Shown piece by piece: positions 1 through 6,260 of a stretch of DNA of 7,321 nucleotides. Numbering within the stretch: position 1 is the stretch's first letter; each line of letters opens with the position of its first letter. Origin of the DNA: JAKOQB01 sp036824465 (GTDB taxonomy: Bacteria > Pseudomonadota > Gammaproteobacteria > Burkholderiales > Burkholderiaceae_F); assembly GCA_036824465.1 (NCBI GenBank), contig DAITAC010000148.1, positions 1 to 7,321 on the forward strand, read 5' to 3'. Below the pieces are notes generated by a model, which was given only the letters and a program-made list of their open reading frames with translations, was not told the origin of the DNA and searched no databases. A program made the position numbers and the translations under genes.

Positions 1-659
1 GAGTACTGCAGGAACGCGCCGAAGATCGTGAAGAGAATGATCAGCGACGACGACACGTCGACCGCCACGCCGTAAATCCCTTCGAGCGTCATGTACATGT
101 GCCCGATCAGACGCCCGACCTCATAGCCCTTGTGCGTCCACGGTGCAGGCAGCACGGGGCCGAACAGCGCATACAGGATGAAGCTCAGGGTCACGATCGG
201 CATTACCCAGCCGGTCGTGCGCCGCATCGCTTCCATCACGAGCACGATCAGCGCAATGCCGAACGCAATGTCCCATGGGTTCGGCAGCGTGTTGCGATCC
301 GTGAAATCGTCACCGCCCTGGATCAGGTAAGCGACGATCGCCACCGACGCGAGCACCGCCAGCCAGTCCCACCACATGGTGCGGTGGCGGAATCGCTTCG
401 CCACCGGAAACGCGAGAAAGCAAAGCGACAGGATCATCGCCACGTGCAACGGACGCAGTGTCTGCGTCGGCACGATCGCGTACGCCGTGTAGAGGTGAAA
501 CACCGACACAGCCACCGCGAGCAGCGTAACGAACACGCCCAGCGGACCGGCAAACCGGTTGGCGTGGCCCTCCTCTTCCTCGATGTACTCCTCAGCGCGA
601 AGCAAGGCCTCTGCGCTGATTTCGCCGTCGTCGCGCCGCGATTCGGCGGGGCGGGACAC
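1..659 (-). CDS. TRAP transporter fused permease (4TM/12TM type), N-terminal part
   Basis: Membrane subunit of a TRAP transporter, which would use an ion gradient to import the ligand delivered by the TAXI binding protein encoded just upstream. The visible 219 residues start at a GTG (659-657) and run off the left edge. A charged cytoplasmic head with an acidic run (YIEEEEGH, residues 25-32) is followed by hydrophobic segments near 38-60, 70-88, 98-113, 129-145, 150-168 and 200-219. Motifs such as NPWDIAFG (127-134), the MEAMRRTTGW stretch (142-151) and GHMYMTLEGIYGV (186-198) are as I recall them from the TAXI-associated TRAP permeases (TIGR02123 type). The GTG shares its G with the binding-protein stop (TAGTG), and a GAAGG lies 7 nt upstream of the start, so translational coupling is likely. 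The next Met is at residue 75, too deep to be the start. The C-terminal transport domain is outside the window. Confidence 0.9.
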   Translation of the reverse strand, partial: MSRPAESRRDDGEISAEALLRAEEYIEEEEGHANRFAGPLGVFVTLLAVAVSVFHLYTAYAIVPTQTLRPLHVAMILSLCFLAFPVAKRFRHRTMWWDWLAVLASVAIVAYLIQGGDDFTDRNTLPNPWDIAFGIALIVLVMEAMRRTTGWVMPIVTLSFILYALFGPVLPAPWTHKGYEVGRLIGHMYMTLEGIYGVAVDVSSSLIILFTIFGAFLQY

Positions 660-1764
660 TAGTTGACCTTCACACCCTTTTCAGCGAAGTATTTCAACGC
701 GCCGGGATGAAAAGGCACCGGGGTGGCCGCCGCCTTCTGGAACTCCAGCCTGAAGTTCGTCGCTTCCTTGTGCACGGCGATCAGGTCCTCACGCTTCTCG
801 AAGATCGTCTTGACGATGTTGTAGGCGGTCTTCTCGTCCATGTTCTCGTGCGCGACCAGGATGTTCATCACCGTGGCCTGCTTGTTGTCGGCGTCCATGC
901 CTTTATAGGTGTCCTTGGGAATCACGTCCTGCACGTACAGGTTGCCCCATTTGGCATTCATGGCCGACACCAGATCGGCGTGATCGATCATCCTGATCTT
1001 TGTGCCCGGTGTATTGGCCAGGTCGGTCACGGCCGCGGTCGGCAGCCCGCCAACCCAGAAGAAGGCATCGATCTTCCTGTCCTTGATCGCNNNNNNNNNN
1101 NNNNNNNNNNNNNNNNNNNNNNNNNNNNNNNNNNNNNNNNNNNNNNNNNNNNNNNNNNNNNNNNNNNNNNNNNNNNNNNNNNNNNNNNNNCGGTCGGCAG
1201 CCCGCCAACCCAGAAGAAGGCATCGATCTTCCTGTCCTTGATCGCATTGACGCTCTCTGCAACGCCGAGTCGCTCGCGCTTCATGTCCTTGTCCTTGTCG
1301 AGCCCGGCCGCCTCGATCAATCGGAACGCCATCACTTCGGTTGCGCTGCCCGGCGACCCGGTCGACACGCGTTTGCCCTTCAGGTCCGCGATCCTGTTGA
1401 TGCCCATGCCTTCGACGGTCACGACGTGCATGCGGTTCGGGTAAAGGACCGCCAGAGTCCGCAGTGGCACCTTGTTGCCTTTGAACTTGTCTTCGCCGTT
1501 CAAGGCCTCCAGCGCGGCGTCAGTCATCGAGAAGCCAACGTAGGGCTTGCCGCTGCTGATCAGCTTGAGGTTGTCGATCGAGCCGCCGGTGACTTCGGCC
1601 GTGGCCTGCATCCCGGGCACGTACTTGGAAAGCGCCGCCGCGAGCCCGCCCCCGAGTGGGTAGTAGACCCCGCCCGTGCCCCCCGTGGCAATCGAGATGT
1701 TCTGTGCCTGCGCAGTCGCAACCAGCGTTGCGCAAATCGCAGCCGTCGTAAGAAAGCGTCGCAT
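659..1764 (-). CDS. TAXI-family TRAP transporter solute-binding protein, interrupted by a scaffold gap
   Basis: Periplasmic binding protein that would capture a small organic anion and hand it to the adjacent TRAP permease. The start is the ATG at 1764-1762, with AGGAG (1775-1771) 6 nt upstream. It opens a clean signal peptide (MRRFLTTAAICATLVATAQA, likely cut after residue 20). Family hallmarks follow: ISIATGGTGGVYYPLGGGLA (23-42), the EVTGGSIDNL stretch (57-66), GKRVSTGSPGSATE (130-143) and KIDAFFWVGG (179-188). Read literally, the frame breaks at the 100-N gap. Removing the Ns plus one copy of the flanking 55-bp duplication (155 nt in all) leaves 951 nt, exactly 316 codons plus TAG, with LPT joining AAVTDLANTPG. 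That length suits the family. The C-terminus (YFAEKGVKVN) is intact. A longer reading from 1824 lacks a ribosome-binding site and would bury the signal peptide. The ligand is unknown. Confidence 0.93.
1036..1245. repeat. Exact 55-bp direct duplication flanking the first N gap (artefact)
   Basis: Positions 1036-1090 and 1191-1245 are identical, beginning cggtcggcag and ending cttgatcgc, and they abut the two ends of the N run. Both copies encode the same AIKDRKIDAFFWVGGLPT stretch of the TAXI protein on the minus strand. Collapsing them restores one uninterrupted gene, so this is an unmerged contig-end overlap, not a biological repeat. An overlap of exactly 55 is a common k-mer size in de Bruijn assemblers; that last step is inference. 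Confidence 0.93.
1091..1190. other. Assembly gap, 100 N (spurious: contig ends overlap)
   Basis: Run of 100 undetermined bases inside the TAXI gene. Because the ends overlap by 55 bp and the gene closes in frame without extra sequence, probably nothing is missing here. Confidence 0.95.
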
Positions 1765-1826
1765 GAGAATCTCCTGCATCGTTCGAGTGACAAAGCGATC
1801 GGCAGGCGCACCCGCCACCGGCACAT

Positions 1827-1856
1827 AGCGTAATGGTTGTCGCGTCCTGTCGCCAA
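1827..1856 (-). promoter_or_regulatory. Possible sigma70-type promoter for the TAXI/TRAP operon
   Basis: On the minus strand TTGGCG (1856-1851) is followed after 18 nt by TACGCT (1832-1827), about 60 nt upstream of the TAXI start. The match to TTGACA/TATAAT is only partial and such pairs arise by chance. It is listed because the operon needs a promoter between 1765 and about 1900. Confidence 0.22.
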
Positions 1857-2100
1857 CACCCCGGCCTGTAGCCGCCGCATCCGTACCGAGCAGGTCGGCG
1901 GCAAAGGCACGAACTACCCAGCGTCGCGATTGCGTGGATCAACCGTGATCGCAAGTCCGAAACTGCTCACCATGGCAATGGCGCCCTCCGGGCACGTGGC
2001 GGCACTACCATTCGACTTCCAGATTCCGCAGTGGTCCTGTTTCCACGAAACGTCCGGATCCTGGATCACCGGATCATCGCGCCGCTCGTTCCGCCGTTCA
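1830..2100 (-). pseudogene. Remnant of a BNR/WD40-like repeat (sialidase-fold-like) protein, 5'-truncated with an in-frame amber
   Basis: One minus-strand frame is open from 2282 to a TAG at 1916-1914 and stays open beyond it. Before the stop it reads DPVIQDPDVSWKQDHCGIWK, then SSFGLAITVDPRNRDAG; after the stop it reads FVPLPPTCSVRM. From memory this resembles the core of bacterial BNR/YVTN-like repeat proteins annotated as exo-sialidase or glycosyl hydrolase. These carry (L)W.Q.HCGI.RS, FGF.IAVDP.D.DTAW and VP....RMP.DGA in the same order. The TAG falls where that family has the Trp of AW(F/V)VP, consistent with a TGG to TAG nonsense change. The N-terminal propeller repeats and the C-terminus are absent, and homology fades by about 1830. 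From 2101 to 2304 I recognise nothing. It follows the SRPBCC genes on the same strand, so it may be the decayed tail of that operon. The family call is a recollection; chance resemblance remains possible. Confidence 0.45.
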
Positions 2101-2304
2101 CCATCGATGAAGACCGCGACATCGCTGCGCCCGCCGCCGGGTTCGCCGAGCAAGTCCCAGCGCGGCCCCGAGCCCGCCGCGAGTACGGGGTCCGTCGCGG
2201 CCCGCTGCGTGTACGCGGTCACGGATGGCGGCAGACCTGGAACATGCCGTTGCAGGCGTGGCACAAGTTCAACGCATGGCATCGGCCCGCATTGAAGACT
2301 TGAG

Positions 2305-2874
2305 CTACTTCTTCTGCGCCGCCTGCTCCTGGAATTTGCGCAACTGGTTCAACCACTCGGTCCAGTCCTGTGGTCCGGATTCGAAGCGCTTCTTCAGACT
2401 GCCCAGCACATTGCCCCACGCACGATCGAAATACGCATAGGCCTTGTCCCACTCGCCGCCATCGCCCCAGCCAACGTGATGAATACTGACGCGCGTCTGC
2501 TTATCGCTCACCGGCTCGAACCGCACGATCACGAAGGTGCGCTGCTTGCGCGCCTCGGGAAGATGCGGGGGTGCATTCCAGTCGTACGAGATCATCTTCT
2601 TTGGCTGCAGTGCCATGAATCGCATGTCATCCGCGCCTTTCAGGCCGGACTCGGCGAGCGGATTGATGTATATCTGGAATGCGCCGCCGACGCGCGGTTC
2701 GATCTTCGCGTCCGGCGCGAAGAAGCTCACGATTCCCTCGCGCGTGGTCCACGCATCCCAAGCCTGGTCGAGCGTGGCGTCGATCACGACCTCCTTATCC
2801 ACTGCGCGCTCGGCGGCCTGCGTGGAGCCAGCGGTCACGATCAAAGCGCACAGCGTTATCAGTAAAGTCCTCAT
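2305..2874 (-). CDS. Exported SRPBCC-domain protein (AHSA1-like)
   Basis: A 189-residue protein with a signal peptide (MRTLLITLCALIVTAGSTQA, likely cut at residue 20) and then one START-like SRPBCC domain. That is a hydrophobic-cavity fold used by proteins that bind small lipophilic ligands. Typical AHSA1-like elements are visible in order: an opening strand with VVIDATLDQAWDAWTTREGI, the hairpin KIEPRVGGAFQIYINP, a middle strand with MISYDWNAPP, FVIVRFEP, RVSIHHVGWGDGGEW, and a C-terminal helix containing FDRAWGNVLGSLKKRFE. The start ATG (2874-2872) overlaps the stop of the upstream SRPBCC pseudogene as ATGA and has GGGAGG just upstream. Most AHSA1 relatives are cytoplasmic, so the signal peptide is a distinguishing feature. 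Ligand and role are unknown. It appears intact although both neighbours on this strand are broken. Confidence 0.88.
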   Translation of the reverse strand: MRTLLITLCALIVTAGSTQAAERAVDKEVVIDATLDQAWDAWTTREGIVSFFAPDAKIEPRVGGAFQIYINPLAESGLKGADDMRFMALQPKKMISYDWNAPPHLPEARKQRTFVIVRFEPVSDKQTRVSIHHVGWGDGGEWDKAYAYFDRAWGNVLGSLKKRFESGPQDWTEWLNQLRKFQEQAAQKK

Positions 2875-3244
2875 CTCACCTCCCTTGCCTTCTCAGCATG
2901 TTTCGCCAGAACGACCTGCCATCCGCCGTCGTAGCCGTTGCGTGCATCCGTTGCGCGGTCGCCTCGCGTCCCGCAGCCAGAGTGTGCCAGCCGCACTTCC
3001 GTGCCTCTGTCCGCCATAGACACAAACTGCACGCCGACCCTCGTCGCTGGCTTCTGGGCTGACCGGGGTGCCAAGTCATAGCAAACGCATTCGGCGGATT
3101 CAACTCGAGCAGTGATCCCCAAACGTGGCGCGTACCGTCGCGCCCGATCTTCTCAGGCGTCGGGTCGGCCAGCGCTGCGAAAGCGGCATTGCGGGTCTTT
3201 GCCATGATCGAAAAGGAGATCCCATGCCATTCCTTCGTCACCAC
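2871..3244 (-). pseudogene. Frameshifted, 5'-truncated SRPBCC (AHSA1-like) gene
   Basis: Two overlapping minus-strand frames together form one SRPBCC protein. The first (from 3244) carries IGRDGTRHVWGSLLELNPPN and AFAMTWHPGQP. The second, closing at 2871, carries TRVGVQFVSMADRGTEVRLA, HSGCGTRGDRATDARNGYDG and GWQVVL. In this family these segments are contiguous. Restoring one base near 3040-3050 joins them as HPGQPRSQATRVGVQFV. Other damage supports decay over a single read error: the usual HSGW motif reads HSGC, and the family's N-terminal strand and paired-Trp region are missing, leaving about 124 codons where about 150 are normal. The leading residues (VVTKEWHGISFSIMAKTRN) have no good start context. 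Its stop overlaps the start of the intact SRPBCC gene (ATGA), so the two were once translationally coupled. Confidence 0.75.
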
Positions 3245-3246
3245 CA

Positions 3247-3269
3247 GGTTACGGTAACTCTATGGTTAC
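3247..3269 (-). promoter_or_regulatory. Cluster of three GTWACC half-sites, possible operator
   Basis: In the 47-bp spacer between the quinone oxidoreductase stop and the SRPBCC pseudogene, the minus strand reads GTAACC (3269-3264), GTTACC (3258-3253) and GTAACC (3252-3247). On the plus strand this includes the palindrome GTTACGGTAAC (3248-3258). The stretch is AT-rich in a GC-rich setting. It could be an operator for the SRPBCC genes, whose relatives are often controlled by ArsR-type repressors, but no regulator gene is present and the function is unproven. Confidence 0.25.
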
Positions 3270-3291
3270 TAAAGATCGAGCGGCGCGGCGG

Positions 3292-4244
3292 CTATGGCCG
3301 CACCACCAGTTTGCCGATCGCGCGGCGGTGCAGCAGGTCCTCCAGCGCACGCGGCGTCTCCGCCAGCGGATAGACCTTGGACACCTTCGGCTTGAGCTTG
3401 CCTTGGGCCAGCCAGCTCATCAGTTCGCCGATCATCCGCGCGTTGTTCTTCGGCTCGCGGCGGGCGAACTCGCCCCAGAACACGCCAACCGCGGAGACCT
3501 CTTTCAACAGGAGCTGATTGGCGGCGATTTTCGGGATCTCGCCATTGGCAAATCCAATCACGAGCAGGCGGCCGCGCCACGCGGTCGAGCGCAGCGCGGC
3601 CTCGGTATAGGCACCCCCCACCGGGTCGTACACCACATCCGCGCCCTTGCCGTCGGTCAGCGTCTTGACCGCTTCTCGCAGATCGAGCGACGAATAGTTG
3701 ACCAGCGCATCGGCGCCGGCGGCATGGCAGGCCGCAAGCTTTTCGTCCGTGCNNNNNNNNNNNNNNNNNNNNNNNNNNNNNNNNNNNNNNNNNNNNNNNN
3801 NNNNNNNNNNNNNNNNNNNNNNNNNNNNNNNNNNNNNNNNNNNNNNNNNNNNAGCGCGTGGTGCGACGTCGCATAGGTCAATGTGAAACCGGCCGCCACC
3901 TCGTCGCTCACGGAGGGCGGCAGTGGCACGGTCATGGCGGCATCGACGCAGACCTGTTCCGCAAAACCGCCAAGGCCGACAAACGCAACGACGCGATCCC
4001 CGCGCTTCAGCTGCGTGACGCCGTCGCCGACCGCATCGATGCTGCCAGCCACTTCGGCGCCCGGAATGAACGGCAGCGGTGGCTGTAACTGGTACTTCTT
4101 CTGCACGATCAGGGCATCGGGGAAATTCACACCGGCCCCGCCGACGCGAATCCGCACCTCACCAGCCTTGGGCTGGGGGTCGGCGAGTTCAACCAGCCGC
4201 AGTTGATCGGGTGGCCCCCATTGAGCGCACTGGATCGCTTTCAT
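3292..4244 (-). CDS. NADPH:quinone oxidoreductase (zinc-independent MDR family), interrupted by a scaffold gap
   Basis: Medium-chain dehydrogenase/reductase of the quinone oxidoreductase type, expected to reduce quinones or enones with NADPH in the cytoplasm. The ATG at 4244-4242 has AGGAG 5-6 nt upstream. Residues 1-130 form the GroES-like catalytic domain: AGVNFPDALIVQKKYQ (37-52), PFIPGAEVAG (58-67) and KRGDRVVAF (80-88), without the zinc-ligand Cys and His of alcohol dehydrogenases. After the gap the frame resumes with TDEKLAACHAAGADALVNY, ADVVYDPVGG, LLVIGFANGEIP, VFWGEFA and the C-terminal IGKLVVRP. The missing piece should hold the Rossmann GxGGVG motif. The two frames require a true gap of 3k+2 nt, so 100 cannot be the real length. 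By family length (about 325 aa) I estimate about 122 nt. It diverges from the acyl-CoA dehydrogenase operon. Confidence 0.9.
3753..3852. other. Assembly gap, 100 N (true missing sequence)
   Basis: Unlike the first gap, the flanks share no overlap. The gap removes the NADPH-binding core of the quinone oxidoreductase. The N count is a placeholder because it is incompatible with the reading frame on the two sides. Confidence 0.93.
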
Positions 4245-4324
4245 CGCTTCTCCTGTCAGTGGTTTCAAGGCCGTCCTGCCCGCTTGGCGACCTGCGCTAT
4301 TCTGCCCTGCGGGAGGAAACGCCG
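4245..4324. promoter_or_regulatory. Divergent intergenic region, quinone oxidoreductase / acyl-CoA dehydrogenase
   Basis: This 80-bp spacer must carry the start signals of two divergent genes. Clear ribosome-binding sites are visible: AGGAG on the minus strand about 4250-4254, and GGGAGG at 4311-4316 on the plus strand, 8 nt before the ATG. A TATTCT (4298-4303) could be a -10 element for the plus operon, but no good -35 lies at the right distance. I see no convincing operator. Confidence 0.5.
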
Positions 4325-5554
4325 ATGAACTTCGACTACACACCCAAGGTCAACGAACTTCGCGCTCGGGTCAGTGCATTCATGTCCGAGCACATCTATC
4401 CCAGGGAACGGCACTTCTACGACGAAGTCGAGAGCAACACACGCCTTGGCAAGCGCTGGACGCCAACGACGTTGATCGAGGAACTGAAGCCCAAGGCGCG
4501 CGCGGCCGGGCTGTGGAACCTGTTCCTGCCCGCCTCGGCGCATGGCGCCGGACTGACGAACCTCGAATATGCGCCGCTCGCCGAATTGATGGGCCGCGTG
4601 CCGTGGGCGAGCGAGGTCTTCAACTGCAGCGCGCCCGACACCGGCAACATGGAAACGATCGAGCGATACGGCACGCCGGAACAGAAGAAACAGTGGCTGG
4701 AGCCGCTGCTGCGCGGGGAAATCCGGTCGGCATTCGCGATGACCGAACCGGCGGTCGCCTCGTCGGATGCGACCAACATCCAGACGTCGATGCGCCGCGA
4801 CGGCGATTCGTATGTGATCAACGGCCGCAAGTGGTGGACCTCGGGCGCCGGCGACCCGCGATGCAAGATCTACATCGTGATGGGCAAGACCAATCCCGAT
4901 GCGCCCCGCCATGCGCAGCAATCAATGATCCTGGTGCCGGCGGATGCGCCCGGCATGCAAGTCGTGCGGCCACTGAATGTCTTTGGCTACGACGACGCGC
5001 CGCATGGGCACATGGAGACGCTGTTCGAAAACGTTCGCGTACCGGTGACCAACATCCTGCTCGGCGAAGGGCGCGGTTTCGAGATCGCGCAGGGGCGCCT
5101 CGGACCCGGCCGCATCCACCATTGCATGCGTTCGATTGGATTGGCTGAACGGGCGCTTGAACTGATGTGCAAACGCCTGGCCGGTCGGGTGGCCTTTGGC
5201 GCGCCGGTGGCAAAGCAGACGGTCTGGCAGGAACGTATCGCCGAGGCGCGCTGCATGATCGACCAGGCCCGCTTGCTGACCCTGAAGGCGGCCTACATGA
5301 TGGACACGGTCGGCAACAAGGCGGCCAAGGCCGAGATCGCGATGATCAAGGTCGTCGCACCCAACGTCGCCTGCACCGTGCTCGACTGGTCGATCCAGGC
5401 ACACGGTGGTGGCGGCATGTGCGACGACTTCCCGCTCGCCTACGCTTACACGCTGGCCCGGACGTTGCGCCTGGCCGACGGTCCGGACGAAGTCCATCGA
5501 AACGCGATTGCCAAGTTCGAAATCGCGCGGCACGTTCCGCTTCCGGGCAAGTAA
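4325..5554 (+). CDS. Acyl-CoA dehydrogenase, ACAD11-like subfamily
   Basis: FAD flavoenzyme of 409 residues that would introduce a 2,3-double bond into an acyl-CoA, passing electrons to electron-transfer flavoprotein. The start ATG has GGGAGG 8 nt upstream; the open frame continues upstream only as antisense of the quinone oxidoreductase. Domain order is normal. An N-terminal helical domain includes GLWNLFLPASAHGAGLTN (62-79). The middle beta domain has the flavin-contact motif AFAMTEPAVASSDATN (136-151) and then GRKWWTSGA (167-175). The C-terminal helical domain has GRVAFGAPVAKQ (287-298), AHGGGGMCDDFPLA (359-372) and LADGPDEVHRNAIAK (383-397). Where classical medium-chain enzymes carry the catalytic Glu in YEGT, this protein aligns Asp385 (ADGPDEVH), as in ACAD11/FadE-like relatives. 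It is the first gene of a three-gene operon; the next gene begins 11 nt after its stop. The chain-length or substrate class cannot be read from sequence. Confidence 0.94.
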   Translation: MNFDYTPKVNELRARVSAFMSEHIYPRERHFYDEVESNTRLGKRWTPTTLIEELKPKARAAGLWNLFLPASAHGAGLTNLEYAPLAELMGRVPWASEVFNCSAPDTGNMETIERYGTPEQKKQWLEPLLRGEIRSAFAMTEPAVASSDATNIQTSMRRDGDSYVINGRKWWTSGAGDPRCKIYIVMGKTNPDAPRHAQQSMILVPADAPGMQVVRPLNVFGYDDAPHGHMETLFENVRVPVTNILLGEGRGFEIAQGRLGPGRIHHCMRSIGLAERALELMCKRLAGRVAFGAPVAKQTVWQERIAEARCMIDQARLLTLKAAYMMDTVGNKAAKAEIAMIKVVAPNVACTVLDWSIQAHGGGGMCDDFPLAYAYTLARTLRLADGPDEVHRNAIAKFEIARHVPLPGK

Positions 5555-5565
5555 GGAGCAGGCAC

Positions 5566-6255
5566 GTGATCGATCTTTATTCGTGGCCCACACCGAATGG
5601 CCACAAGATTCACATCATGCTCGAGGAGTGCGGGCTGCCCTACAACGTGCATCCGGTCGACATCGGTGCGGGCGAGCAGTTCAAGCCGGAGTTCCTGAAG
5701 ATCAGTCCGAACAACAAGATTCCGGCGATGACCGATTCCGACGGCCCGGACGGCAAGTCGTTCTCGCTGTTTGAATCCGGCGCGATGCTGATTTATCTTG
5801 CGGGCAAGGCCGGCAAATTCCTGCCGCCCGACGTGCGCGGCAAGTACATTGCACTGCAATGGCTGATGTTTCAGATGGGAAGTGTGGGCCCGATGCTGGG
5901 GCAGGCGCATCACTTCCGTCTTTATGCGCCGGAGAAACTCGAGTACGCGATCAATCGCTACACCAATGAGGCAAAGCGCCTGTACAACGTGATGGATCGA
6001 CGGTTGGCCGAGGTGCCGTACTTCGCTGGCGAGTATTCGATCGCCGACATCGCGATCTTTCCCTGGACGCGCTCGCACGCGAACCAGGGGGTCGACCTCG
6101 CCGAGTTTCCGAATTTCCAGCGCTGGTACGACCGGGTGGCGGCGCGACCAGCCGTGCAGCGTGGCGTACAGGTGCTGGCGGATCGCCGCAGGCCGCTCAT
6201 CAGCGATCAGGCGCGCGAGAACCTCTTCGGTGGCCGGCAGTACGAGAAGCGTTGA
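5566..6255 (+). CDS. Glutathione S-transferase, YfcG-like (Nu class)
   Basis: Cytosolic GST-fold protein of 229 residues, close to E. coli YfcG as I recall it; that enzyme acts mainly as a glutathione-dependent disulfide-bond oxidoreductase. It starts at a GTG (5566). AAGGAG (5553-5558), overlapping the upstream stop codon, serves as ribosome-binding site 7 nt before it; longer readings are only shadows of the acyl-CoA dehydrogenase. The thioredoxin-like domain has WPTPNGHKI (7-15) with the Thr9/Asn11 pair of the YfcG group in place of a catalytic Cys. It also has NNKIPA with the cis-proline (Pro53) and the glutathione-contacting ESGA (70-73). The helical C-terminal domain carries GPMLGQAHHF (108-117) and EYSIADIAIFPW (156-167), the usual hydrophobic-core motif. 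Its place between an acyl-CoA dehydrogenase and a tautomerase suggests handling of electrophilic or disulfide intermediates of the same pathway; this is inference. Confidence 0.94.
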   Translation: MIDLYSWPTPNGHKIHIMLEECGLPYNVHPVDIGAGEQFKPEFLKISPNNKIPAMTDSDGPDGKSFSLFESGAMLIYLAGKAGKFLPPDVRGKYIALQWLMFQMGSVGPMLGQAHHFRLYAPEKLEYAINRYTNEAKRLYNVMDRRLAEVPYFAGEYSIADIAIFPWTRSHANQGVDLAEFPNFQRWYDRVAARPAVQRGVQVLADRRRPLISDQARENLFGGRQYEKR

Positions 6256-6260
6256 CACCG

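Noticed and set aside
99..662. Plus-strand open frame of 187 codons over the permease gene
   Set aside because: Arg/His-rich antisense shadow; the minus strand there encodes a hydrophobic TRAP permease with recognisable motifs.
1036..1245. True tandem or mobile-element repeat
   Set aside because: It abuts the N run on both sides, lies inside a gene and breaks its frame; collapsing it heals the gene, so it is an assembly overlap.
1027..1824. Longer start for the TAXI protein at 1824
   Set aside because: It has no ribosome-binding site and would bury the signal peptide. The ATG at 1764 has AGGAG and opens that signal peptide directly.
1837..2303. Plus-strand open frames (1837-2295 and 2031-2303) in the spacer
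   Set aside because: Ser/Arg/Pro-rich composition, no ribosome-binding site and no recognisable motif. The opposite strand shows the BNR-like remnant, so these look like its shadows.
4275..4303. Sigma70 promoter for the acyl-CoA dehydrogenase operon (TATTCT with a -35)
   Set aside because: The hexamers at 16-18 nt spacing match TTGACA at only two or three positions, so I did not call it.
4079..4324. Upstream extension of the acyl-CoA dehydrogenase
   Set aside because: The extra 82 codons are antisense of the quinone oxidoreductase. The ATG at 4325 has GGGAGG at good spacing and the family N-terminus.
4265..5593. Several long minus-strand frames across the acyl-CoA dehydrogenase
   Set aside because: Shadow frames typical of high-GC genes; the plus-strand protein is full length and well conserved.
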